Positions 25,901 through 35,868 are shown, numbered from the stretch's first letter. The stretch is 64,000 nucleotides of DNA from Bolinopsis microptera (GCF_026151205.1 NC_087080.1:16467337-16531336); one strand, 5' to 3'. Numbers and translations: made by a program. Notes: generated by a model from the sequence alone, not told the origin.

Positions 25901-28900
25901 ATGTAGGGGGTAGTGGAGGGACAGAGCATCTTCAATATGAACGTGAGTTATGTAGGGGGTAGTGGAGGGACAGAGCATCTTCAATATGAACGTGAGTTAT
26001 GGTTATACTCCTCGTCCAAACCTATCATGACTAAGAGTTGTTAACTTTACATATTGGTGGCTAGTGAGACTCTATACTTCTAGTTCTATATATATCCTCT
26101 ACACGCAGGTACGCGGGAAGAGAGGGAATATAGTACAGGTTTACCCGGCTGTGGAGTACGACTTCGCTCCGAACCGAGTACAGATGAAGACTGGGGACTA
26201 CGTACATATCCAGTTAGTGACTATTATATACACACACCCAGTTAGTGACTGTTATATACAGTATACACACACCCAGTTAGTGACTATTATATACACACGC
26301 CCAATTAGTGACTATTATATATGGACACGTTCATTTGAGTTTGAGGATATTGGTAAATATAAGTGACCCTATTAAATGGCACAGTGTAGTTGAAATTGTC
26401 ACACTATGAAATTACATAAACCCTTGATGGTTAGGATAATCGTATCATCCTCTAGGCTAACTTTGTCACATAACGATATCTTAATCAGGTGATAAGATAT
26501 CGCCTAAATAAGGCCGGCACGGAAATGGTTACATTGTCACACTATAAACATGTGACGGAGTAAATATGGACCCCTTGCTGCCGTTTTTGACCAAATTTTT
26601 GAGTGTCCAGTTGATTGGATGGGTACATATGACCATTACCTACATATTTGACGACTTTTTTCGTTAGATGGTGCACTCAGGTTTACTCTGTCACACATTA
26701 AAGAAAATATGTGATGAATGTTTAGGGCACCCTGATAAGCAATGCTGAGTAGTGTAGGTTTATTTGATGGCATGAAAGTGCTGGGAATTGTTATTATATC
26801 ATATAGTCGTAAGGAATTAAAACACAGAAGGCACAACCAAGTTTACTTTGTCACATAATCTTGATGATACCTGAACATGTGTGAAATTGAACAAATAATG
26901 ATATACCAGCTTAAACCCCTTATATTACATACTATGGATCAAACAACACTGCTAGTACCATGCACCAGTCACATGAATCATTATCAGGTGGTAATATGTT
27001 AACAGTGTCACAATTAAACTACCACAACATGGTCAAAAATAGGGTAATTTCGTCACACAAAAATTATTATAACTCTGTTAGCTCCTTGCTGGCAAAATAA
27101 CAAGTTTATCGAAAAATGTTTGATGATTAAGTTTCATAGTATTCTAATAGAGGTATAGTTCTTCAAAATAGGGGCAAGACATGTTTACTTTGTCACATCA
27201 GTTATTATAAGAGTTAGGTAATCGTCATCAGATTAAAAGATATTTTTCGTAGTTTGGATCGATTAATATACCTGTAATAAAGCACCCTATGCCAATTTTA
27301 ACGTGCACTATCTTGATATTGTTGGGGCAGGGAAAGTTAATTTTGTCACATTTTCAGTGTCATTGACAAATTAATCTAAAATTGTTAAAATTGAGCTCTG
27401 ATGTTCTGGACAATATTCTTCCAATCGTTTCTGAAAGAATGTTGAATTCTAATAGAGTTATAGATCTTCAAAATAGGGGCAAGACATGTTTACTTTGTCA
27501 CATCAGTTATTATAAGAGTTAGGTAATCGTCATCACATTAACATATATTTTGTAGTTTGGATTGATTTATATAGGCAATAAAGCATTCTAGTATGCCAAT
27601 TTTAACACACTATCTTGATATTGTTGGGGCAGGGAAAGTTAATTTTGTCACATTTTTAGTGACTTTGAAAAATTTAACCTAAAATTGTTAAACTTAAGAA
27701 TGTTGAATTCTTATAGAGGTATAGAATATAGATCTTCAAAATAGGGGCAAGACATGTTCACTTTGTCACATCAGTTATTATAAGAGTTATTATAAGAGAC
27801 TATTTCATTCTATAATCATTGTTTTTAACCTATTTACGATTTCGTATAATTTTTTGTGACAATGTAAACATCAACTGATCTGAACTTGCATCAACTACAT
27901 TGTCATCATATAAAGTTTTCCTGCCTTTCAAACCAAAATCAAATATAAATAATTCGCCCAAAATTTAAAATTTCATATATTGTGACAGAATTAACCTCAT
28001 TTCCCAATAACCAAGTGCCTGTATTAGCTAACTATTCAAAACGATATATTTTAGGGCTATGATTGGTAGAGCAACCATCAAATAATGAGTTGAAAGGGTT
28101 TTTAGGACACCTCACATTAGAATAGAGGTATGGTATCATGAGTGTGACAAAGTTACCCAAATATTGCCTTGTAACCGTTCGATCCGTGCCCATTAACCAA
28201 TGTTGTATCATAATTGTAAGATTGACCTAATTTACTATACTTCAGACCAAGGAATGATAATTAGACAACTGCAGTTAACTAAGTCACACAAAATGTGACA
28301 TTTGAACCATTATAGTGCCTAACAACAATAGATTTTCTTTCTGAGCGGTGCATATGGGAGTATGGGTTACGTGGCTAATGTTCAGAACTTCTGAACATGC
28401 TAGGTTAATAGATGTCAAAATTAAGCCACTATCGTCGAAAACGCTATTATTTTTGTTTACCAATATCCTCAAACTCAAATGAACGTGTCCATATACACAC
28501 ACCCAGTTAGTGACTATTATATACACACACCCAGTTAGTGACTATTATATACACACACCCAGTTAGTGACTATTATATACACACACCCAGTTAGTGACTA
28601 TTATATACACACACCCAGTTAGTGACTATTATATACACACACCCAGTTAGTGACTATTATATACACACACCCAGTTAGTGACTATTATATACACACATCC
28701 AGTTAGTGACTATTATATACACACCCAGTTAGTGACTATTATATACACACACCCAGTTAGTGACTATTATATACCTAATACACATCCAGTTAGTGACTAC
28801 GTACGTAGTACATCCATACCAACATACTTTTCGCATAAGGTTGTAATACAATAATACTAAACCGATGCGGGCAAGGTATCGGTTAAGTTTTATAGTTGGA

Positions 28901-31900
28901 CAATGTGATAGTGTGATAGTTAACATACCAAGTTATGAGTAGCTCAAACTGCCCCTACTTACTTACCACGGTAAGTTACCGTGAGAGAGATGTATAAACT
29001 GTAGAATAATAGAAGGAATGTTCTACTGTAATTTACAAGGCATGCTAAATACGCACCGAAAAAAACTTAACTGCACAAAGTAAGAGCTTGAGTAATGACA
29101 TAAATCCTAGACAGTCAACAAATCTCTAATTTTATGTATGTCATAAAACAATGAGTATACACATTACACAATAGTGACCACATGTTGTTGTGACCAACAT
29201 AATAGTGTGTCAATAACAAGAAGATGGTATGTCAATAAATTATAACCAAACAATCTGACCACATGATACTGTCCACAAAGCGACAAATAATAAAAGCTTT
29301 AAATAATTACATGCTACTTTATTTAAATAAAGTAGCATGTAGCAGACTATTGTGCTAATATTAGAATTTCTTACCAATGGAAATTATTAAGTTTTAATAT
29401 GCTGGCTCGATCTGTGATGGGATCTGTATAACAGTGTACCTAGCATTAAAACAAAGCAGTATAGATACCACTTACCTTCAGATGGACAGGGTCGGACAAT
29501 AATCCGGGTAACAATGACGGACAGGGCAGACAAGGCACTGACCGGAGCAACATGATCCTAATCAGGAACATTACTTACGACAAAGCCGGAGCTCTACCTG
29601 AACAAACATCAGGTTCTCAGCTTTAACACATAAATAATATCAACTATACATATTCCGGGGGGAGCCCCCTACATATTCCGGGGGGAGCCCCCCCCCCCCC
29701 CCCTCCATATTCCCCTTTCTTCTGAAGACATTTGAGATGATCACTGAAATGATTGATTATGAAATCCAATTAAGTGAATCAGAATAAAAAGTTATCAATA
29801 CTTGCACTTCACCGTTCCCTTCCAATGAACCTAACAAAATGTCGCAGCAAATGAACAGCAAGGACATTGGTCGAGCAACTATCCAATAGAGATTACAAAT
29901 GATACTACCTTCCTGGGCCTTGCCAAGGAGGACATCATTGCAGCTGCTCTTATAGAACAAAGTGAGTTATTGCAGCTGCTCTTATAGAACAAAGTGAGTT
30001 ATTGCAGCTGCTCTAATAGAACAAAGTGAGTTAATGGAAATCAGTTCTTCTCCAATATATTTTCACCAAATTCCGATAAATATTTAATTGTAACTGTAGA
30101 CAGTGCACCCCCTGCCCCTAGTAACTCTGCATATACACAGCTCAGTTCGGAGGTGACATGGAGGAGCTGGATGATGCTGGTACTTACTACAACATGGGAC
30201 TGAGACGGATCACTAGTCCGGGGGTCTACAACTACATGTGTACCAGAAACAACAACTTCAGTAACAGATCTCAGAAAGGTGAAACAGATGCGGATACTGG
30301 TGGGGAGGTGCCTCATCTCCCCACCAGAATAAACATGTATACATCTTGTGAAAACTGGAAAATTTAAATGTGACAACTGCAGCATGTTAACATTACAACT
30401 GCAATATGTTAACGTAATACCTGCAGTATGTTAACATTGCAACTGTACTATGTTAACGTAATACCTGCAGTTTGTTATTGTTAACATTACAACTGTAATC
30501 TGTTAACGTAATACATACCTGCAGTATTTTAACATTACAACTGTAATATGTTAACATAATACATACCTACAGTATGTTAACATTGCAACTGTTATATGTT
30601 AACGTAATACCTGCAGTATGTTAACATTGCAACTATTATATGTTAACATAATACCTGCAGTATGTTAACATTACAACTGTAATATGTTAACGTAATACCT
30701 ACAGTATGTTAACATTGCAACTGTAATATGTTAACGTAATACCTGCAGTATGTTAACATTAAAACTACAGGCCGGATAGTGATAACATCAGCGCCGTTCG
30801 TACAAAAGAAGATTGGAGCTTCCGGGGGAGAGATGGAGTTACCGAACGGGTAGGGAACATTAGTAACTTCAAATATTTGTCATATTGTTGCGCTATGGAC
30901 GGGTAAGAAACATTAGTAACTTCAAATATTTGTCATATTGTTGCGCTATGAACGGGTAGGGAACATTAGTAACTTCAAATATTTGTCATATTGTTGCGCT
31001 ATGAACGGGTAAGAAACATTAGTAACTTCAAATATTTGTCATATTGTTGCGCTATGAACGGGTAGGGAACATTAGTAACTTCAAATATTTGTCATATTGT
31101 TGCGCTATGAACGGGTAGGGAACATTAGTAACTTCAAATATTTGTCATATTGTTGCGCTATGAACGGGTAGGGAACATTAGTAACTTCAAATATTTGTCA
31201 TATTGTTGCGCTATGAACGGGTAGGAAACATTAGTAACTTCAAATATTTGTCATATTGTTGCGCTACGAACGGGTAAGAAACATTAGTAACTTCAAATAT
31301 TTGTCATATTGTTGCGCTATGAACGGGTAAGAAACATTAGTAACTTCAAATATTTGTCATATTGTTGCGCTATGAACGGGTAAGAAACATTAGTAACTTC
31401 ATATATTTGTCATATTGTTGCGCTATGAACGGGTAAGAAACATTAGTAAATTCAAATATTTGTCATATTGTTGCGCTATGAACGGGTAAGAAACATTAGT
31501 AACTTCAAATATTTGTCATATTGTTGCGCTATGAACGGGTAAGAAACATTAGTAACTTCAAATATTTGTCATATTGTTGCGCTATGAACGGGTAAGAAAC
31601 ATTAGTAACTTCAAATATTTGTCATATTGTTGCGCTATGAACGGGTAAGAAACATTAGTAACTTCATATATTTGTCATATTGTTGCGCTATGAACGGGTA
31701 AGAAACATTAGTAAATTCAAATATTTGTCATATTGTTGCGCTATGAACGGGTAAGAAACATTAGTAACTTCAAATATTTGTCATATTGTTGCGCTATGAA
31801 CGGGTAAGAAACATTAGTAACTTCAAATATTTGTCATATTGTTGCGCTATGAACGGGTAAGAAACATTAGTAACTTCAAATATTTGTCATATTGTTGCGC

Positions 31901-34900
31901 TATGAACGGGTAAGAAACATTAGTAACTTCATATATTTGTCATATTGTTGCGCTATGAACGGGTAAGAAACATTAGTAAATTCAAATATTTGTCATATTG
32001 TTGCGCTATGAACGGGTAAGAAACATTAGTAAATTCAAATATTTGTCATATTGTTGCGCTATGAACGGGTAAGAAACATTAGTAACTTCAAATATTTGTC
32101 ATATTGTTGCGCTATGAACGGGTAAGAAACATTAGTAACTTCAAATATTTGTCATATTGTTGCGCTATGAACGGGTAAGAAACATTAGTAACTTCATATA
32201 TTTGTCATATTGTTGCGCTATGAACGGGTAAGAAAAATTAGTAAATTCAAATATTTGTCATATTGTTGCGCTATGAACGGGTAAGAAACATTAGTAACTT
32301 CAAATATTTGTCATATTGTTGCGCTATGAACGGGTAAGAAACATTAGTAACTTCAAATATTTGTCATATTGTTGCGCTATGAACGGGTAAGAAACATTAG
32401 TAAATTCAAATATTTGTCATATTGTTGCGCTATGAACGGGTAAGAAACATTAGTAACTTCAAATATTTGTCATATTGTTGCGCTATGAACGGGTAGGGAA
32501 CATTAGTAACTTCAAATATTTGTCATATTGTTGCGCTATGAACGGGTAAGAAACATTAGTAACTTCAAATATTTGTCATATTGTTGCGCTATGAACGGGT
32601 AGGGAACATTAGTAACTTCAAATATTTGTCATATTGTTGCGCTATGAACGGGTAGGGAACATTAGTAACTTCAAATATTTGTCATATTGTTGCGCTATGG
32701 ACGGGTAAGAAACATTAGTAACTTCAAATATTTGTCATATTGTTGCGCTATGAACGGGTAGGGAACATTAGTAACTTCAAATATTTGTCATATTGTTGCG
32801 CTATGAACGGGTAAGAAACATTAGTAACTTCAAATATTTGTCATATTGTTGCGCTATGAACGGGTAGGGAACATTAGTAACTTCAAATATTTGTCATATT
32901 GTTGCGCTATGAACGGGTAGGGAACATTAGTAACTTCAAATATTTGTCATATTGTTGCGCTATGAACGGGTAGGGAACATTAGTAACTTCAAATATTTGT
33001 CATATTGTTGCGCTATGAACGGGTAGGAAACATTAGTAACTTCAAATATTTGTCATATTGTTGCGCTACGAACGGGTAAGAAACATTAGTAACTTCAAAT
33101 ATTTGTCATATTGTTGCGCTATGAACGGGTAAGAAACATTAGTAACTTCAAATATTTGTCATATTGTTGCGCTATGAACGGGTAAGAAACATTAGTAACT
33201 TCATATATTTGTCATATTGTTGCGCTATGAACGGGTAAGAAACATTAGTAAATTCAAATATTTGTCATATTGTTGCGCTATGAACGGGTAAGAAACATTA
33301 GTAACTTCAAATATTTGTCATATTGTTGCGCTATGAACGGGTAAGAAACATTAGTAACTTCAAATATTTGTCATATTGTTGCGCTATGAACGGGTAAGAA
33401 ACATTAGTAACTTCAAATATTTGTCATATTGTTGCGCTATGAACGGGTAAGAAACATTAGTAACTTCATATATTTGTCATATTGTTGCGCTATGAACGGG
33501 TAAGAAACATTAGTAAATTCAAATATTTGTCATATTGTTGCGCTATGAACGGGTAAGAAACATTAGTAACTTCAAATATTTGTCATATTGTTGCGCTATG
33601 AACGGGTAAGAAACATTAGTAACTTCAAATATTTGTCATATTGTTGCGCTATGAACGGGTAAGAAACATTAGTAACTTCAAATATTTGTCATATTGTTGC
33701 GCTATGAACGGGTAAGAAACATTAGTAACTTCATATATTTGTCATATTGTTGCGCTATGAACGGGTAAGAAACATTAGTAAATTCAAATATTTGTCATAT
33801 TGTTGCGCTATGAACGGGTAAGAAACATTAGTAAATTCAAATATTTGTCATATTGTTGCGCTATGAACGGGTAAGAAACATTAGTAACTTCAAATATTTG
33901 TCATATTGTTGCGCTATGAACGGGTAAGAAACATTAGTAACTTCAAATATTTGTCATATTGTTGCGCTATGAACGGGTAAGAAACATTAGTAACTTCATA
34001 TATTTGTCATATTGTTGCGCTATGAACGGGTAAGAAAAATTAGTAAATTCAAATATTTGTCATATTGTTGCGCTATGAACGGGTAAGAAACATTAGTAAC
34101 TTCAAATATTTGTCATATTGTTGCGCTATGAACGGGTAAGAAACATTAGTAACTTCAAATATTTGTCATATTGTTGCGCTATGAACGGGTAAGAAACATT
34201 AGTAAATTCAAATATTTGTCATATTGTTGCGCTATGAACGGGTAAGAAACATTAGTAACTTCAAATATTTGTCATATTGTTGCGCTATGAACGGGTAAGA
34301 AACATTAGTAAATTCAAATATTTGTCATATTGTTGCGCTATGAACGGGTAAGAAACATTAGTAAATTCAAATATTTGTCATATTGTTGCGATATGAACGG
34401 GTAAGAAACATTAGTAAATTCAAATATTTGTCATATTGTTGCGCTATGAACGGGTAAGAAACATTAGTAAATTCAAATATTTGTCATATTGTTGCGCTAT
34501 GTTCACTATTCAATAACGTTAAGGAGAGCAGATCACCTGAACAACTATTAGAGGTTATACTAAACACTAAACAGATGGAGATAATCTAGACAAAGTATCA
34601 CCTCTAGTACACTGAACCTCTATCAGGGACGCTTCCCTCACGATAGACCCTGAAGCTCTGGACTCAGCAGTGCTGTTCTATATCGAGGAGAACAAGGGAA
34701 CACTTGAGAAGAGTACAGAGGAAGAAAACAACACCAGGAAGAAGAGACAGGCCAGTGGTAAGGCCATGCTCCTTTATAATATATAATAGTGTATAATAGT
34801 GTGCACCTTATAGAACTAAAGAAGAAAAGTGACATTTTACATGTTACGAAGGAACTGAACACGTACCGTGACATGATAAGCTGTTCTGAAACATTTCATC

Positions 34901-35868
34901 ACAATTATTCACAAAAGAGGCCAAGGACCTACGATTTCTGACAATAAATGTTAAAATATACATAGCATCGAACCATAATCCTCCTACAATTATGCATACC
35001 AGGAGAAGCTGCCCCGGAGAAGATAGAAGACGATCTGTCTACAGAAGATGACGCCGACACGGGCTCCAGTGCATCTCAGATCATCAGCGTCTATCCTCTG
35101 GAGTTAAGAGTGGAGAAGAGCAAGGCTCATCTTAGGATCAAAGTTAGTATTAACTTTTATCTGGAAGGTTGTGTTCGTTTCTTGACATGAATTCCTAGGC
35201 GAAATAGCTTTACTTTTGATATTATAAGTTCAAATGTAACAAGTTGAAAAAAGCAGCCTATTCTATACTCCAGTATGAAGCTGACACAGCAGACACTACA
35301 TTTGTTGCCATGGTTACGGACCAAGGAACCTACGCCTCACTTCCTGACTCCCGGATTGAATCTATGGATAGTGGAAATGCCAAATTCAAAATATCAGGAG
35401 GTGGAAAATATCAGGTAAGGAACCTAATACATATAATATATTAATATATAATAGGGATCTGGTATAATTAATTATAATGAGTGAGAGGACTGAGGAGCCT
35501 TTTAAAATGATAACATTGAGGACTCTCCTAATTGATAACTTCACTAATTGATTTTAAGTTCCTAATTACAACTTCAAATTTCAGGTCCTCAAATACCCCT
35601 ACGTACCAGTTATCATTGCTTTCTGCATTCTGGCAATCGTCTTGTCAGCTCTTATCATAGGTATTTATTCCTTAGTAATCATTAGTTTATTAGTTTATTA
35701 GTTAGTATAACTCTCTTAATCTTAGTAGTCATTATTTACTAATAGTCAACTGTTTGCTTTAATTTGTTTATTTAATAATAATATAACTGCTCAGGTTTGG
35801 TGATATTCTTCTGGAAGAACCCTCAAGCTAGATACAGGGTTAAGAGGCTGCTCGGTCAAGACGTGTAA
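7919..35868 (+). CDS. DD3-3-like membrane-anchored protein, gene B (22 exons)
   Basis: Exons: 7919-8040, 10028-10114, 11892-11946, 12114-12211, 12311-12392, 12955-13071, 14661-14834, 14999-15125, 17094-17178, 17331-17414, 17965-18058, 18799-18942, 26109-26212, 29482-29612, 29848-29961, 30141-30278, 30771-30849, 34627-34757, 35003-35142, 35229-35414, 35585-35660, 35795-35868; 2442 nt, 813 aa, all phases consistent. Residues 1-15 form a signal peptide; then come [72 protein letters not shown] and [13 protein letters not shown]. Residues 649-652 are RKKR, a possible furin site. A helix at about 770-789 spans the membrane, followed by a short basic tail. Family: DD3-3-like, function unknown. Introns 12 and 13 contain full transposons, and about 13 introns carry junction repeats, so several splice sites exist in many copies. 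Confidence 0.8.
8026..8110 (+). repeat. Duplicated donor of gene B intron 1
   Basis: TAATGCTAACAG followed by a GTAGGT donor is repeated directly after the exon end, the second time with GTAAGT. Degenerate copies of GGTAGGTAATGCT follow. Two competing donors lie 16 bp apart; only the first keeps the modelled frame. Confidence 0.65.
8590..10027 (+). repeat. 58-bp minisatellite containing the exon 2 acceptor
   Basis: About 24 copies of a 58-bp unit, in two main variants (ACCCTTAAC and ACCATCAAC). Each unit contains ATTCGCAG followed by ACTGTTTG, which are the acceptor and first bases of exon 2. Near 9228 one copy extends further into exon sequence and is followed by a repeat of the 35-bp segment seen at 8566-8600, so a larger duplication is layered on top. 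Confidence 0.95.
10115..11891. other. Gene B intron 2, no further gene seen
   Basis: AT-rich intron. It holds an 8-bp microsatellite (unit CACTGTGT, about 12 copies, 11524-11622) and short TA-rich inverted repeats near 10855-10915. Short open frames here show no recognisable motif. Confidence 0.5.
13037..14352 (+). repeat. Exon 6 end plus donor repeated 11 times
   Basis: A block made of the last 35 nt of exon 6 (ending CCTACTCCCTGGATG) plus its GTAGGT donor occurs 11 times. The blocks are separated by variable runs of a short sub-repeat related to TTAGTAACCAC. I modelled splicing from the first donor at 13072; each later block offers the same exon end and donor. Confidence 0.9.
14823..14900 (+). 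repeat. Duplicated donor of gene B intron 7
   Basis: GAGTGTGAG followed by GTTGGTAACAGA occurs twice, split by a run of C. The first copy is the end of exon 7 and its donor. Confidence 0.75.
15128..16240 (+). repeat. 30-bp minisatellite just after the exon 8 donor
   Basis: About 37 copies of a 30-bp unit (core GCTATCAGCTATACTAGAGG), starting within a few bases of the GTAAGT donor at 15126. Because 30 is divisible by three and the unit lacks a stop in one frame, it creates a 430-codon open frame. That frame differs from the exon 8 frame, which meets a stop at once, so I treat the array as non-coding. Confidence 0.95.
17054..17131 (+). repeat. Duplicated acceptor and start of exon 9
   Basis: The sequence after CCAG at 17054 and again at 17094 (AATGGTTTGGAGGGGTTCC and the following bases) is repeated. 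The second copy continues into the full exon. Confidence 0.8.
17405..17520 (+). repeat. Donor repeat of gene B intron 10
   Basis: About eight diverged 14-bp copies of AACGCGTGAGTAAT, each containing the exon 10 end (ACGC) and a GTGAGT donor, begin at the exon boundary itself. Confidence 0.85.
17809..17998 (+). repeat. Duplicated acceptor and start of exon 11 with a central palindrome
   Basis: A segment of about 65 bp containing the branch/acceptor region and the first 35 nt of exon 11 occurs at 17809-17874 and 17935-17998. Between them (17875-17934) the ACGCGTGAGT donor motif of intron 10 recurs on both strands, forming a near-perfect palindrome centred on an ACGCGT. Confidence 0.8.
18221..18375. 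repeat. 10-bp tandem repeat in intron 11
   Basis: About 14 copies of ACTTAGCAAC, ending in an inverted copy (GTTGCTAAG), so the right end can fold back. Confidence 0.85.
18622..18857 (+). repeat. 59-bp repeat of the exon 12 start
   Basis: Four starts, at 18622, 18681, 18740 and 18799. Each unit is the first 53 nt of exon 12 followed by a new acceptor (TACTGCAG). Because 59 is not divisible by three, only the last start gives the conserved frame; that is why exon 12 is placed at 18799. Confidence 0.9.
18943..19101 (+). repeat. 49-bp donor repeat of intron 12, left part
   Basis: Three copies of a 49-bp unit: GTGAGTTATGTAGGGGG plus the last 31 nt of exon 12. The array is interrupted at 19101 by the LTR retrotransposon and resumes at 25510. 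Confidence 0.9.
19102..19510 (+). repeat. 5' LTR
   Basis: 409 bp, starting TGTAGGGATC and ending AAACCTACA. A TATAAATA box at 19312-19319 marks the likely U3 promoter. Confidence 0.95.
19513..19530 (+). promoter_or_regulatory. Primer binding site
   Basis: TGGCGCGAACGGTAGGAT starts 2 nt after the LTR. The leading TGG pairs with the CCA end of a tRNA; I could not assign the tRNA. Confidence 0.7.
19543..20528 (+). pseudogene. gag with an internal frameshift
   Basis: The frame from ATG 19543 encodes the matrix/capsid start. At about 19741-19749 the homologous reading moves to another frame, which runs to TAA 20526-20528. The second part carries the capsid region and, at 20397-20438, a CCHC zinc knuckle ([14 protein letters not shown]) that binds the RNA genome. 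The change comes in a short CCCAAAG context without a classic slippery heptamer, so I read it as a mutation or an assembly indel. Confidence 0.85.
20519..20560 (+). promoter_or_regulatory. Candidate -1 frameshift signal between gag and pol
   Basis: GGAAAAC (20519-20525) sits directly before the gag stop. Six nt later a 9-bp stem forms between GGCCCTCCC (20532-20540) and GGGAGGGCC (20552-20560). A -1 slip here enters the pol frame exactly. The heptamer is not of the ideal XXXYYYZ form; spacing and stem are typical. Confidence 0.6.
20526..23695 (+). pseudogene. pol: protease, reverse transcriptase, RNase H, integrase (first part)
   Basis: The pol frame is -1 relative to gag and opens before the gag stop (at or before 20396), so it is probably entered by frameshifting. 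In order: aspartic protease (DTGS, 20642-20653), reverse transcriptase ([17 protein letters not shown]; catalytic YVDD at 21629-21640), RNase H ([11 protein letters not shown]), then the integrase core with D at 23324, D at 23501 and E at 23612. I count 36 residues between the last two, where 35 is usual. A frameshift near 23674-23695 ends this frame inside the integrase, before its C-terminal domain. Integration by this copy alone is therefore unlikely. Confidence 0.9.
23674..24558 (+). pseudogene. pol: integrase C-terminal part in a shifted frame
   Basis: Continues the integrase in another frame: [21 protein letters not shown] is cut here to its key residues NTS and PFLLLHG. It includes the GPY/F-type module ([14 protein letters not shown], near 24030-24070) and ends in an acidic tail rich in Asp and Glu. 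It overlaps the end of the preceding frame by 22 nt. The ATG at 23674 is not a believable start; this is the detached half of one gene. Confidence 0.85.
24559..25086 (+). other. Non-coding stretch between pol and the 3' LTR
   Basis: No envelope or other recognised gene. A 67-codon open frame (24787-24990) has no visible domain. The stretch leads into the polypurine tract. Confidence 0.5.
25088..25100 (+). promoter_or_regulatory. Polypurine tract
   Basis: A G-rich run (GGGGAGGGGGTGG) directly precedes the 3' LTR, the normal place for plus-strand priming. Confidence 0.75.
25101..25509 (+). repeat. 3' LTR
   Basis: 409 bp, the same length as the 5' LTR and, by eye, identical to it. Confidence 0.95.
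25510..26001 (+). repeat. 49-bp donor repeat of intron 12, right part
   Basis: About ten further copies of the 49-bp unit, resuming directly after the LTR element. Every copy contains the exon 12 end (AATATGAAC) and a GTGAGT donor. Confidence 0.9.
26213..26321 (+). repeat. 28-bp donor repeat of intron 13, left part
   Basis: Diverged copies of a 28-bp unit starting at the exon 13 end (CCA) with its GTTAGT donor. Interrupted at 26321 by a 2.2-kb element. Confidence 0.85.
26322..28491. mobile_element. 2.2-kb non-autonomous element with iterated TTGTCACA
   Basis: Perfect 36-bp terminal inverted repeats (starting TGGACACGTTCATTTGAG) bound a 2170-bp element inserted in the 28-bp array. The most economical target duplication is TATA (26318-26321 and 28492-28495), but the AT-rich target leaves this open. 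No coding frame. About 20 copies of a TTGTCACA core recur throughout. Those in the left two thirds point one way; those near the right end (27857-28305) mostly appear as TGTGACAA. A 300-bp block is repeated 2.5 times at about 27135-27800. The superfamily is not recognised. Confidence 0.8.
28496..28795 (+). repeat. 28-bp donor repeat of intron 13, right part
   Basis: About ten near-identical copies of the 28-bp unit CCAGTTAGTGACTATTATAT plus a CACACA tail, directly after the inserted element. Confidence 0.9.
29308..29341. repeat. Perfect 34-bp palindrome
   Basis: Within gene B intron 13, TACATGCTACTTTATTT is followed at once by its exact reverse complement, with no spacer. The rest of 28796-29481 shows no gene. 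Confidence 0.9.
29937..30033 (+). repeat. 32-bp repeat of the exon 15 end and donor
   Basis: Three copies, at 29937, 29969 and 30001, of the last 25 nt of exon 15 plus a GTGAGTT donor. Confidence 0.9.
30375..30768 (+). repeat. 44-bp repeat next to the exon 17 acceptor
   Basis: About nine diverged copies of a 44-bp unit containing CTGCAGTATGTTAACATT; the last leads into the acceptor AAAACTACAG at 30770. Confidence 0.85.
30838..34504 (+). repeat. 53-bp repeat of the exon 17 end and donor, about 69 copies
   Basis: A 3.7-kb array whose unit begins with the exon 17 end and donor (GAACGG then GTAAGA or GTAGGG). The rest of the unit is intron sequence (TTCAAATATTTGTCATATTG). Variant units recur in the same order about 1.8 kb apart: the rare CTACGAACGGG unit is at about 31262 and 33064. 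The array therefore has a 34-unit higher-order duplication. Confidence 0.95.

Noticed and set aside
1-34504. CRISPR-like look of regular arrays (46, 58, 49, 53 bp)
   Set aside because: Units are directly adjacent with no unique spacers, and the genome is eukaryotic.
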